This document shows, one piece after another, positions 52,913 through 61,568 of a stretch of DNA of 64,000 nucleotides. The position numbers and the translations under genes were made by a program. Location: assembly GCA_934432725.1 (NCBI GenBank), contig CAKRZE010000004.1, positions 1-64,000 of the forward strand, read 5' to 3'. The notes under the pieces were generated by a model. The model worked only from the letters and a program-made list of their open reading frames with translations, was not told the DNA's origin and did not search any database. This DNA is from an uncultured Eubacteriales bacterium (lineage in GTDB: Bacteria > Bacillota > Clostridia > Oscillospirales > CAG-272). Each line of letters begins with the position of its first letter. The first letter of the stretch is position 1.

Positions 52913-53281
52913 GCCGTGTTCCTCCTGTTTCGTATTGTTTTTTATTTCATGCGGATCGCATGTCAGGTTACATACACCCTTCGTGCGCCCGCGCTGTTGC
53001 CCCCCGCCCGCATGCCGGTTCCGCAGGATCCTCCATGCAAAAAGCCGCTTTTTTATACCCTGAGCCTTTTTCCAAAGCGAACCTCGCGCTTCGGTCCGTT
53101 TTTCCGGCTGCCGCCGGCAAAAATATCCGCCCCCGGCTTTCACGCCGCACCCCGACGCATTTCCGCTCCGAAGGGCTGCAAGCGTATCGGTCAGATTTGA
53201 TCGAAGCTTGTCGTTTCTGCATCCAGATCATGACACGCCTGTAAACAATTTGTGAACAATCGAAAATCGATCTCAAATTCG
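52913..53281. other. Gap upstream of the HTH gene promoter
   Basis: About 370 nt without a gene I can support. Confidence 0.3.
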
Positions 53282-53310
53282 TTGAAAAACGCGGCGAAAA
53301 GGAATATACT
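53282..53310 (+). promoter_or_regulatory. Promoter of the HTH membrane protein gene
   Basis: TTGAAA (53282-53287), 17-nt spacer, TATACT (53305-53310). It gives a leader of about 250 nt. Confidence 0.65.
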
Positions 53311-53470
53311 GTAAATGTTGGAAAAAGAGACGCTGTGGGAGTGTTCCGTATATCGGCTGTCCCGCAGTCTGTATCCCTCGCGCTCACGGTGCGGAACCAC
53401 GCCCCGGTCGGTCTGTCCTTCCCTTGTCCCCATCATAACAGTTTCGACATGGTTCTGCAATACGCAACTT

Positions 53471-53541
53471 TGGTTTTCGAAGATCAACTTTGATTTTTCG
53501 GAAAACCATCCGCGCGCTTTTCGGCTGCACGGATGGTTTTT
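53471..53541 (+). promoter_or_regulatory. Attenuator-like leader with two competing hairpins
   Basis: TGGTTTTC (53471-53478) can pair with GAAAACCA (53501-53508). Alternatively AAAACCATCCG (53502-53512) pairs with CGGATGGTTTT (53530-53540), ending in a T run. The two stems share 53502-53508 and so exclude each other, the layout of an antiterminator and a terminator. It lies 26 nt before the HTH gene. No known riboswitch or T-box motif is evident. Confidence 0.5.
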
Positions 53542-53566
53542 CGTACAAAACAGAGGGAGTTTTATC

Positions 53567-53950
53567 ATGAATCTGGATTACTTAATTGCGCTCAAGGAAA
53601 AAAGCGGTCTGACCAACGAACAGATTGCCGGCATCAGCGGCGTGCCGGAAAGCACTGTCACAAGAATCTTCAGCCGCAAAACGGACAACCCCTATTTTCA
53701 GACCATTGTCGATATCACAAAGGCATTGGACGGTTCTGTTGATCTCATGGAGGGCATTCAGGAAAAACAAGAGGAGCTTGAGTCTCCGGGAAACGAACGC
53801 CGCCTGATCCAGCTGTACCGCGAGGTAATCTACACCAAAAACAAGTGGATCAAATACCTTGCGACCGTATTGCTTGTCATCGTCTTTATCATTGTTGCGC
53901 TTCTCTGCTATGACATTCTGAATCCTGCAATGGGCTGGGTCCGGTATTAA
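53567..53950 (+). CDS. HTH (Xre-type) protein with a C-terminal membrane helix
   Basis: A 127-aa protein; GAGGGAG lies 7 nt before ATG 53567. Residues 1-60 form an Xre-like helix-turn-helix: LKEKSGLTNEQIAGISGVPE, then STVTRIFSRKTDNPYFQTIV and ALDGSVDLMEG. A linker with a short coiled coil leads to one membrane helix (KYLATVLLVIVFIIVALLCY, about 95-115) and a short external tail. Similar short HTH-TM proteins in Clostridia have no known role. Membrane-tethered transcription regulation is an inference. Confidence 0.8.
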   Translation: MNLDYLIALKEKSGLTNEQIAGISGVPESTVTRIFSRKTDNPYFQTIVDITKALDGSVDLMEGIQEKQEELESPGNERRLIQLYREVIYTKNKWIKYLATVLLVIVFIIVALLCYDILNPAMGWVRY

Positions 53951-54821
53951 TTCCGGCGCCCCGCGGCAGATACCGCATTTGATCCCGGCATCCCCTTTGG
54001 GTTCAGAAGCTCCCGGTATGCCGCCTCATCCTCCCTGCGTTTTGCCGCAGCTTTCTGCGCATCGCGGCACGGCGCCGCAAAGCCTCCCACGGCATTCTCG
54101 GAAAAGAAAGACCGGAGCAATTCCTTCCTATACGGCAGCATTCTTCCCGTCCTGCCCGGTACAGCCGGCAAACCGAAGGCATTTCTTCTCCGGTTTCGGA
54201 ATATGACCGGCTGCCGCCCCGAACCGGGCATCTGTCATTCAAAAATATTTCGGGGGCTGCCGCACAATAGTGCGGCAGCCCCCGTTTCGGTTGATATAAA
54301 TGAATTTTCAAGGCAGAATAACTCCGGAAAGCACCTGCAAATGCACTTTTTGGAAAAAAGCTCCCGCTTCCGGCGAGAAACCGGAACCAATGGCACCGAC
54401 AGGCAAAGTTCCCGGATACCGAAGCTCCCCGCGACGATATCCCGCAGCGCCGAAAAGCCCCGCTTCCCGACAAGCTCCCGTTTGGAGCGTGTATACCCTT
54501 GCATGCATTTTCACGCGTCAGTCCGTTTTCCGTCCGCAAAGAAATGATGTCTGCACGGAAAAGCGTACAGCACGCCAAAACGCCCCAAGTGCGCCGCACC
54601 TCATTCCGGACATCGGGCGTTTTCGTTTCCGGCAGCAGCTGCTTTCGCAGCGGACGCTCTCATGCGCCGGACTCCCTGTATATCCGCCTTCCGTGCGGCT
54701 TGACCCGATCCCTCCCTGCCGGCATTGTGCCCCGCTTGGACCAAAGCCGGTGCAGCACCGGCAGAGCGTCTTGCCGGGCAGTCCCCGTACAGCTCACCGT
54801 CCGGTCTGCAAGCCGGGCGGC
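53951..54821. other. Gap of about 870 nt with one very strong hairpin
   Basis: No supported gene. At 54251-54284 a perfect 15-bp stem (CGGGGGCTGCCGCAC with GTGCGGCAGCCCCCG, loop AATA) stands alone, followed by TTTCGG on the plus strand and by GAAATATTTTTG on the minus strand. It may be a terminator for either strand. Confidence 0.45.
54251..54287. terminator. Strong hairpin, probable terminator
   Basis: A 15-bp GC-rich perfect stem with a 4-nt loop. The T tracts on both sides are short, and no gene ends close by. Confidence 0.5.
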
Positions 54822-55547
54822 TCACTTTTCCGGTTTGCCCTTTTCCCGTTCCTTATCGTTCTGCTTTCTGCAAATATGCCGGTATATCAAAAGTCCGATC
54901 GCGCTGATCAGCACCGTGGCGGCAAAAACGATTCCCGCATACAGATACTGCCTTCCCTGCAATGCCGCTCCTCCCACGGTGGAGGTCACAACCGACAGAA
55001 CCCTGCCGACAGAAGAAATCAAAAGCCAGCGCCAAAAGGCAATTCCTGTCAGCCCGCTCACATACGTAATCAAATCCTTTGGGGTTCCCGGAATAAAATA
55101 CAGCAGAAACATCAAAAGCTCCAGCCGTCTGTGATCGCGCAGAAACGAAAGAGACTGAATCTTTTCCAGAGGAAAAAACACCTCTACCAGCCTTGCCCCG
55201 AAACGGCGCACCAGAAAAAACACAATGGAGCTGCCGAGCATCAATCCGAGCATGCACCACAGCGTGCCGCCCCACGCGCCGAATGCATAGCCCGCTCCGA
55301 TTTCCAGCGGCTCGGCGGGAACCACTGCGACCACGACCTGAAAAACCATCATCCCAAGGAAAGCCAGCTTGCCGAGCGCTCCCTTTTCATCGATCCACGC
55401 CGTGAATTGATCCGGATCGGATGCGAATTTTATCATGGGTCTGCCCACAAGAAGGTACAGAACCGTAAAAAAGACAATCAGAACCGATGCCGACAAAATC
55501 CCGATGATTTTTTTCTGCTTCGGTGTAAACGAACCTTCCGGTTTCAT
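54822..55547 (-). CDS. TVP38/TMEM64-family (DedA-like) membrane protein
   Basis: A 241-aa protein. The N-terminus is basic, then about six membrane segments. The family core is present: FQVVVAVVPAEPLEIGAGYA, FGAWGGTLWCMLGLMLGSSI, FFLVRRFGARLV and YFIPGTPKDLITYVSGLTGI. Family members of the SNARE-associated/VTT fold are thought to move lipids or maintain membrane homeostasis. The start has only AAGG upstream. No operon partner is visible. Confidence 0.85.
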   Translation of the reverse strand: MKPEGSFTPKQKKIIGILSASVLIVFFTVLYLLVGRPMIKFASDPDQFTAWIDEKGALGKLAFLGMMVFQVVVAVVPAEPLEIGAGYAFGAWGGTLWCMLGLMLGSSIVFFLVRRFGARLVEVFFPLEKIQSLSFLRDHRRLELLMFLLYFIPGTPKDLITYVSGLTGIAFWRWLLISSVGRVLSVVTSTVGGAALQGRQYLYAGIVFAATVLISAIGLLIYRHICRKQNDKEREKGKPEK

Positions 55548-55859
55548 CCTTATTCCACAGCTTTCGCATCAGCGAAGGCTTCCTTTCTTTTTGGATTTGC
55601 AAATGCTCCTCCGGACGCCCCGGCGAGGCTATCCGGCATGTCCGCAGCTGTACACCGCAAAAGCAGCCAAGCCCCGAAGCCGGAAAAACGGAATGCGCCC
55701 GGCAGCCTCCGAACACCCTGCCTCAGCCGGCAGCCGAACGTCCCGCCTGCTTTTGCTCCTCTTTCACGGCAGCCGGCACTATCAGGACCGAAGCCGGCAC
55801 CGGGAGGCTCAAAAGCCCCGTTCACGCCGCGTCAGCCGCACCCGGAAGCAGGCGTGCCG
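55548..55859. other. Gap between two minus-strand genes
   Basis: About 310 nt. I see no gene, strong hairpin or promoter in it. Confidence 0.3.
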
Positions 55860-57419
55860 TCAGAGGAACGTTTCACACGCGGGCACAGCCGTATCATGAG
55901 CATGAGACGCTCCGAAAGTCTCCGGCGCGCCGCATTCCGACAGCAGCTTTTCCCATATTTTCAGCATTCCGTAGGTATCCAGCGCACAATAGGCAAGAAG
56001 CCGCTTTTTCAGCTGCTCCGCCTCCCGTCCGGTCATTTCGCGCAGCATCGCATAGGTCTGCATTGCCTCGCTGCCGTTTCTGATTGCCCCGGGCTGCTCA
56101 TACCGCATGGCTGGATCCTCCGGAAACATTGCCGGCAGCACGTGCTTCAGAGATGCGGAGCCGCGCATGGCTGCGGTATAGTATGCCCGCCTGCCGAATA
56201 TCCGCATCAGATCATGAAACCGCCTGCGCATGGCAAGCAGCCTTTCCCGATATGCCGGAAAAAGCTCCGCCAGCCGTGCAAGCACGCTTTTTTCAAACTC
56301 CATGCCGTATGCCACAAAGCAGGCGTTATCCGGCACATCCGCAAGCAGCTGCTTTGCCAGTTCCCTGCGCGGATCGGCAGGGGAATCCGCCAGAAACGCG
56401 CGGTGCAGGGGAGCCTCCCCCGGTCCGTTGAGAATATGCAGGGAATACTGAAACGGAATCGCCTCATACGGTCCGGTCCCCGGAAACAGCGGAACGGCGG
56501 GCTGATAACTCTCAAAGTCCAGAAAGCAAAGCGGAAAGGTCAGCTCCTTCAGAAACTCCCGGATCACAGCCCGGTCGATGCGCGGTCCGCCTCCGTCCAG
56601 CGCAGTGTCGATCTGAAGTCTCTGATCCTCCCCCAATGCCTCCTCCTCGCCGCTTTCCCGTATCCGGCGGAATGAAACCGTTCCCTTCTGATACAGACGC
56701 AGCTTTTCCTTCGGCGTCATTCCGGCGAGCATAAACACATTCTGCTCCGAAAGCCCTCCCGCACAATGCGAAAGCGCCGGACACGGCTCCGGAAGCAGGC
56801 ATTTCTCCCGAAGAGGAAGCTCCGGTTCTTCCCCGGCATGGCGGTGCTTCCGGTAAGACAGCAGCCGCTCCTGCATTCCGCACCCGCGCACGGTGGGATT
56901 TCCGGCAACCTCCTTCGGGCAGAACAGAGGCTCCGTCCCGCCCGGCGTATATGCGGGATTGAGCGGCATGAGCCACAGATTCCTCACGGCAACGCCGTTC
57001 TCCCGCAGAATCTCCAGAACCAGTGCGGCATGGAGCAGCTGCGCGCGGCGGATATGTACCCCGGCGCACACCAGCCACACGTCAAATGCACCGTCCGGGC
57101 ACCCGATCAGAAAATCCGCGCGGCAGACAATATCCTCATACGCAAACAGCGCATCCCCGATCCGTGCGGCATTCTGCTCCAAAAGCGTCCGTGTACCAAG
57201 CAGCCGCTCCGCCTGTGTGTCTCCCACCGGCTCCTCAAAGCAGCCCCCGAGATACCGCGCAGCCGATGCAACCGCCTGCTGCCCCGCGTCCTGCCGCTCA
57301 TCCGTTCCCTCTTCCGCGCATACCGCACATCCGCAGTGCTCCGAAAGCCACCGGAGCCGCGGACAAGGGATGCTGCGGCAGAGTGTCCCATCCCTTTTTC
57401 TTTCGCCGTCCATATCCAT
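55860..57419 (-). CDS. DUF2779-domain protein (predicted nuclease)
   Basis: A 519-aa protein with AAAGG 7 nt before the ATG. The N-terminal half resembles a Cas4/PD-(D/E)XK-like region (FAYEDIVCRADFLIGCPDG, then DVWLVCAG) but with several usual residues changed. The C-terminal half holds the DUF2779 core: CFLDFESYQPAVPLFPGTGP, FQYSLHILNG, CFVAYGMEFEKSVLARLAEL and YCALDTYGMLKIWEKL, which match the DEDD motifs (DFE, then D) of 3'-5' exonucleases. So it may be a two-domain nuclease; its role is unknown. The four N-terminal cysteines (CPRLRWLSEHCGCAVC) may hold a metal. No CRISPR array or Cas gene is nearby. Confidence 0.75.
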   Translation of the reverse strand: MDMDGERKRDGTLCRSIPCPRLRWLSEHCGCAVCAEEGTDERQDAGQQAVASAARYLGGCFEEPVGDTQAERLLGTRTLLEQNAARIGDALFAYEDIVCRADFLIGCPDGAFDVWLVCAGVHIRRAQLLHAALVLEILRENGVAVRNLWLMPLNPAYTPGGTEPLFCPKEVAGNPTVRGCGMQERLLSYRKHRHAGEEPELPLREKCLLPEPCPALSHCAGGLSEQNVFMLAGMTPKEKLRLYQKGTVSFRRIRESGEEEALGEDQRLQIDTALDGGGPRIDRAVIREFLKELTFPLCFLDFESYQPAVPLFPGTGPYEAIPFQYSLHILNGPGEAPLHRAFLADSPADPRRELAKQLLADVPDNACFVAYGMEFEKSVLARLAELFPAYRERLLAMRRRFHDLMRIFGRRAYYTAAMRGSASLKHVLPAMFPEDPAMRYEQPGAIRNGSEAMQTYAMLREMTGREAEQLKKRLLAYCALDTYGMLKIWEKLLSECGAPETFGASHAHDTAVPACETFL

Positions 57420-57542
57420 TCACATACCTTTTCCGTATGAAATAACCGAAGAGCTTCAAGCATGAAAGCCCCCGCCCGGGTTTCGTCCGCAGGCGTTTCC
57501 GGCATCCGCCGTCCGCGCTTTCCCGCAAAACCTTTCGCTTCT

Positions 57543-57571
57543 ATTATATTCCGACCGCAAGGGTACGTCAA
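57543..57571 (-). promoter_or_regulatory. Promoter of the DUF2779 gene
   Basis: Leftward TTGACG (57566-57571), 17-nt spacer, TATAAT (57543-57548), about 115 nt before the start. Confidence 0.8.
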
Positions 57572-58191
57572 GCGGCGGAAAAATCCGTTTCATGAACATT
57601 CCGTAAATTACCGCCGAGCCTGCCCGCACCACCCGAAAAGCAGCCCGGATTCCCCGGTTAAGCGCGGTATAAAGTACATTTTTCACAGGGAAACAGAGAA
57701 AATTTTCAATTTCGTTAATAAGCCGGATACATGTCGATGCTATGCTTAAACCACAGACTGAACCGATGCCCGCAGGCGCGGATATCCTTTATTCCGCGGG
57801 GGAACCCGGGAGACGCTCCGTCAAAGCCTCGCGGCGGCGCTCTGCACGGAAAATGCCCTTACAGAGCTGTTTCCCGGAGGAAAAGCCGGCATGCGCTGCT
57901 GCCCGTGTCCGACCGAAGCGCATATCCGGCAAAGGCGGCACGCCTCAAAGCATCGGACACAGGGCATATCTTTGGCAATACCGCCCCGTAAAGCGAATAC
58001 GGAGCACGCACGCCTATGACATTCGCCTCCTGCGTTGCGCAAAAGACGTCTTTTGCCGAAGGGGCGCGCCTGCTCCGCGGAATTCTCTGTCAAACAGCGT
58101 CCGGAACGCGCACCCGCGTCCGCCGGATTCTTACATATCACATCAAAAAGCAAACCGAAGCCGCAAGCCAATCGGCGGGAAGGACCATCAC
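57572..58191. other. Gap upstream of the ABC transporter gene
   Basis: About 620 nt. A long forward frame runs through it into the ABC gene but has no ribosome site or protein-like content before 58192. Confidence 0.4.
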
Positions 58192-61155
58192 ATGCTTAAA
58201 CTGAAAAATATCACCAAGGAATATAAGACGGGAGACAGCTCCGTCACGGCGCTGCGCGGGGTCAATATCGAATTCCGCAAAAGTGAATTTGTTGCGATTC
58301 TCGGTCAGTCCGGCTGCGGAAAAACAACGCTTTTGAATATCATCGGCGGACTGGACCAGTACACGGACGGCGACCTGATCATCGGCGGAAGGTCCACAAA
58401 GGAATTTAACGATGCCGATTGGGACACTTACCGCAATCATTCTGTCGGTTTTGTCTTTCAAAGCTATAATCTGATTCCGCACCAGACGGTTCTGGCAAAT
58501 GTCGAGCTTGCCCTGACGCTCTCCGGCGTGCCGAAGCAGATTCGCCGCCGCAAGGCAGAGGAGGCTTTGCGCAAGGTCGGTTTGGGAGATCAGCTGCACA
58601 AAAAGCCGAACCAGATGTCCGGCGGTCAGATGCAGCGCGTTGCCATCGCGCGTGCACTGGTCAACGACCCGGAAATCCTGCTCGCCGACGAACCGACAGG
58701 TGCTCTGGACTCCGCCACATCTGTCCAGATCATGGAGATTCTGCGTGAAATATCAAAGGATAAGCTGATCATCATGGTGACGCACAACCCGGAGCTTGCC
58801 GAAAAGTATGCCACCCGCACCATCCGGCTGTTCGACGGAACCGTGACGGACGATTCCTCCCCCTATCAGGGCGAGGAGACGAAGGTGCTTGCCAAAAAAG
58901 AACAGAAGGTCAAAAAGACCTCTATGTCCTTTCTGACAGCGCTTTCCCTGTCCATGAACAATCTGATGACCAAAAAGGCGCGGACCTTTCTCACCTCCTT
59001 TGCCGGCTCTATCGGCATCATCGGAATTGCGCTGATCCTGTCGCTGTCAAACGGCATCAACCTGTTTATCAACCGCGTACAGGAGGATACCCTCTCCAGT
59101 TATCCGATTCTTTTGCAGGCAGAATCGGTCGATATGACGGCTCTGGTCACCTCCATGATGAATGCCACCGACCCGGACTCCGCTCAGCTGTCCCATGAAC
59201 TGGACGCGGTCTATTCCAACTCCGTCATGGCAAATCTGCTCAATTCTCTCAACTCAACAGAGGTCACAAAAAACAACCTCAAATCCTTCTATGCGTACTA
59301 TCAGGCGCACCGCGACAGCTTTGATCCTTATCTCAGCGCCGTACAGTGCTCCTATAACCTCGGGCTGAATATCTACACAACCGATTCCGACGGAAAAATC
59401 ATCAAATCGGATATTACCGCCCTGATGGCAGAGCTCCAGAAGGCAATGGGCGGCGGTGAATCCGGAAGCATGTCCTCCTCCATGATGTCCAAAAGCTTCT
59501 CCACCTATAAGGTCTGGGAAGAGATGCTCCCCGGGAAAGACGGAGAGCCGATCAATGACCTTCTGAAGCAGCAGTATGACGTCATCTACGGAAGCTGGCC
59601 GCAGGCATACAATGAGATTGTGCTGATTGTCAACGACAGCAATGAGGTCAGCGATCTGGTCCTCTTTTCGCTCGGTCTGAAGACCGTGGAGGAGATGAAG
59701 GACGTCATGATGGCAGCCATGGGACAGGGAAAGGCTGACAGCAAGGTCGATTCCTGGTCCTATGAGGATATCTGCGCAAGGGAATTCCGGATGGTTTTGT
59801 CCTCCGATCTGTACCAGAAAAATGCAGACGGCACCTATACGGACCTCAGCGCCACCGACACCGGTCTGAGCTATCTGTATCAGAACGAGGAACGCTCCGT
59901 TCCGCTGAAGGTCGTCGGCATCCTCCGCCCGAACGACAACGCCGTTGCCTCCATGATGAGCGGCTCTATCGGATACACCGCGCTTCTGACCGACTATGTC
60001 ATCAAGGAAAGCGAGGGAAAGTCCATCCTCCGGGAGCAGCTTGAACAAAAGGATACCGATGTGATTTCCGGACTTCCCTTCAAGCCCGAGGAGGAGGTCA
60101 ATCTGACCGATGCGCAGAAGGCAGAAAAGGTGCGGGACTATATCGCCTCGCTTTCCAATGCCGAAAAAGCCGCGCTTTACACGTCCGTTGCCTCACGCGC
60201 ACCCGAGGACTATCTGACCCAGACCGTCTCCCAGCAGCTCTCCGCACTGACGCGCGAACAGCTTGTCGCCATGATGGTACAGGCGTATGCGGAAAGCATG
60301 GGCGTCAGCGACACCTCCGAGATTGAAGCATATATCAACGGACTGACCGATGAGGAGCTTCTGAAATATGCCTCCGATGCCCTGCGGCAGGAGGTTTCGA
60401 AGCAGTATGCGGAGGCAATCCGGGAACAGCTCGGCAAGATGACGACCGATCAGCTTGCCGCCATGCTGGACGCAGCGGAATTTACCGAGACGGAATATGC
60501 GGAGATTTATGATGAATTCCTCCCCCGCAGCTACTCTGAGTCCACCTATGAGGACAATCTGGCGCTGCTCGGCTATGTAGACCGCGAAAAGCCGGAATCC
60601 ATCAGCCTGTACGCCTCCACATTCGAAAACAAGGATAAGATTTCCGATCTGATCAGCGAGTATAACAAAACCGTCAGCGAAGAGGATCAGATCACCTATA
60701 CGGACTATGTAAAGCTGATGATGTCCTCCATCACCACCATCATCAACGCCATCTCCTATGTGCTGATTGCTTTCGTTGCGGTATCACTGGTCGTATCCTC
60801 CATCATGATCGGCATTATCACCTATATTTCGGTTCTGGAGCGCACAAAGGAGATCGGTATTCTCCGTGCAATCGGAGCGTCCAAGCGGGATATTTCCCGT
60901 GTGTTCAACGCGGAGACCCTTCTGATCGGCTTCACCGCCGGCGTGCTCGGCATCGGCATCACGCTCCTGCTCACCATTCCGGTTAACCTGATTATCCATC
61001 ACCTGACCGGTCTGATGATTCTGAATGCGTCTCTTCCCGAGCTTGGAGCAGTGCTCCTTGTCGCCATCAGCATGCTTCTGACCTTCATTGCCGGTCTGAT
61101 CCCCTCCGGAATTGCCGCGCGTAAGGATCCCGTTGTGGCACTGCGGACGGAATAA
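58192..61155 (+). CDS. ABC transporter, fused ATPase and FtsX-type permease
   Basis: A 987-aa protein; ATG 58192 has GGAAGGA upstream. The ATPase (1-225) is of the MacB/LolD group: Walker A GQSGCGKTT (38-46), signature MSGGQMQRVAIARAL, Walker B EILLADEPTGALDSATSVQI, H-loop MVTHNPELAE. A linker leads to the permease: first helix (SFAGSIGIIGIALILSLSNG, about 267-287), a very large extracellular domain of about 550 residues, then three helices ending in the FtsX pattern VLERTKEIGILRAIGASKRD and RKDPVVALRTE. This type exports or senses antimicrobial peptides or lipids. The fusion and the long external domain are typical of Clostridia; its substrate is unknown. Confidence 0.85.
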   Translation: MLKLKNITKEYKTGDSSVTALRGVNIEFRKSEFVAILGQSGCGKTTLLNIIGGLDQYTDGDLIIGGRSTKEFNDADWDTYRNHSVGFVFQSYNLIPHQTVLANVELALTLSGVPKQIRRRKAEEALRKVGLGDQLHKKPNQMSGGQMQRVAIARALVNDPEILLADEPTGALDSATSVQIMEILREISKDKLIIMVTHNPELAEKYATRTIRLFDGTVTDDSSPYQGEETKVLAKKEQKVKKTSMSFLTALSLSMNNLMTKKARTFLTSFAGSIGIIGIALILSLSNGINLFINRVQEDTLSSYPILLQAESVDMTALVTSMMNATDPDSAQLSHELDAVYSNSVMANLLNSLNSTEVTKNNLKSFYAYYQAHRDSFDPYLSAVQCSYNLGLNIYTTDSDGKIIKSDITALMAELQKAMGGGESGSMSSSMMSKSFSTYKVWEEMLPGKDGEPINDLLKQQYDVIYGSWPQAYNEIVLIVNDSNEVSDLVLFSLGLKTVEEMKDVMMAAMGQGKADSKVDSWSYEDICAREFRMVLSSDLYQKNADGTYTDLSATDTGLSYLYQNEERSVPLKVVGILRPNDNAVASMMSGSIGYTALLTDYVIKESEGKSILREQLEQKDTDVISGLPFKPEEEVNLTDAQKAEKVRDYIASLSNAEKAALYTSVASRAPEDYLTQTVSQQLSALTREQLVAMMVQAYAESMGVSDTSEIEAYINGLTDEELLKYASDALRQEVSKQYAEAIREQLGKMTTDQLAAMLDAAEFTETEYAEIYDEFLPRSYSESTYEDNLALLGYVDREKPESISLYASTFENKDKISDLISEYNKTVSEEDQITYTDYVKLMMSSITTIINAISYVLIAFVAVSLVVSSIMIGIITYISVLERTKEIGILRAIGASKRDISRVFNAETLLIGFTAGVLGIGITLLLTIPVNLIIHHLTGLMILNASLPELGAVLLVAISMLLTFIAGLIPSGIAARKDPVVALRTE

Positions 61156-61206
61156 GACCGATGCCGGGCACCGGCACCTCCCAAGCAAATAAAAAACAAT
61201 CTCTTC

Positions 61207-61243
61207 AAGGGGTACAGACGCAGAAACCGGCTCTGTACCCCTT
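61207..61243 (+). terminator. Probable terminator after the ABC transporter gene
   Basis: An 11-bp perfect stem (AAGGGGTACAG with CTGTACCCCTT), 15-nt loop, but only a short T tail. Confidence 0.6.
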
Positions 61244-61568
61244 TGGCATGCAGCCCATCCGAAGAACAGAGCACGCCAAGGCGTTCTTCCGAAAGGCAGG
61301 CATCTCCGCTTGAAGACAGACGCATTCCGGGCAATATACAGGGACATTTCCCCGGCATTTTGGAAAAACCCCTTCATTTGTTCATACAGCATTCACAAAG
61401 CCGGCGTATACTGGACCCATAAGCGGTTCTCCCTGCGATGTCACCGGCGCGTACACCTGTCAAGCATCGCCGAAAGCCGTTTTTCCGTGCGTTGAACCGG
61501 CGCATACGGATCAGACGCATTCTTTGATAAAGCATTCCTCGCAAAAATCCGATCGGAGTTTAAAAGAT
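61244..61568. other. Gap before the LTA-synthase-like gene
   Basis: About 325 nt without a gene or strong promoter that I can support. Confidence 0.3.

Noticed and set aside
55860..57419. DUF2779 gene as part of a CRISPR-Cas locus
   Set aside because: No repeat array or Cas1/Cas2-type gene occurs anywhere in the window.
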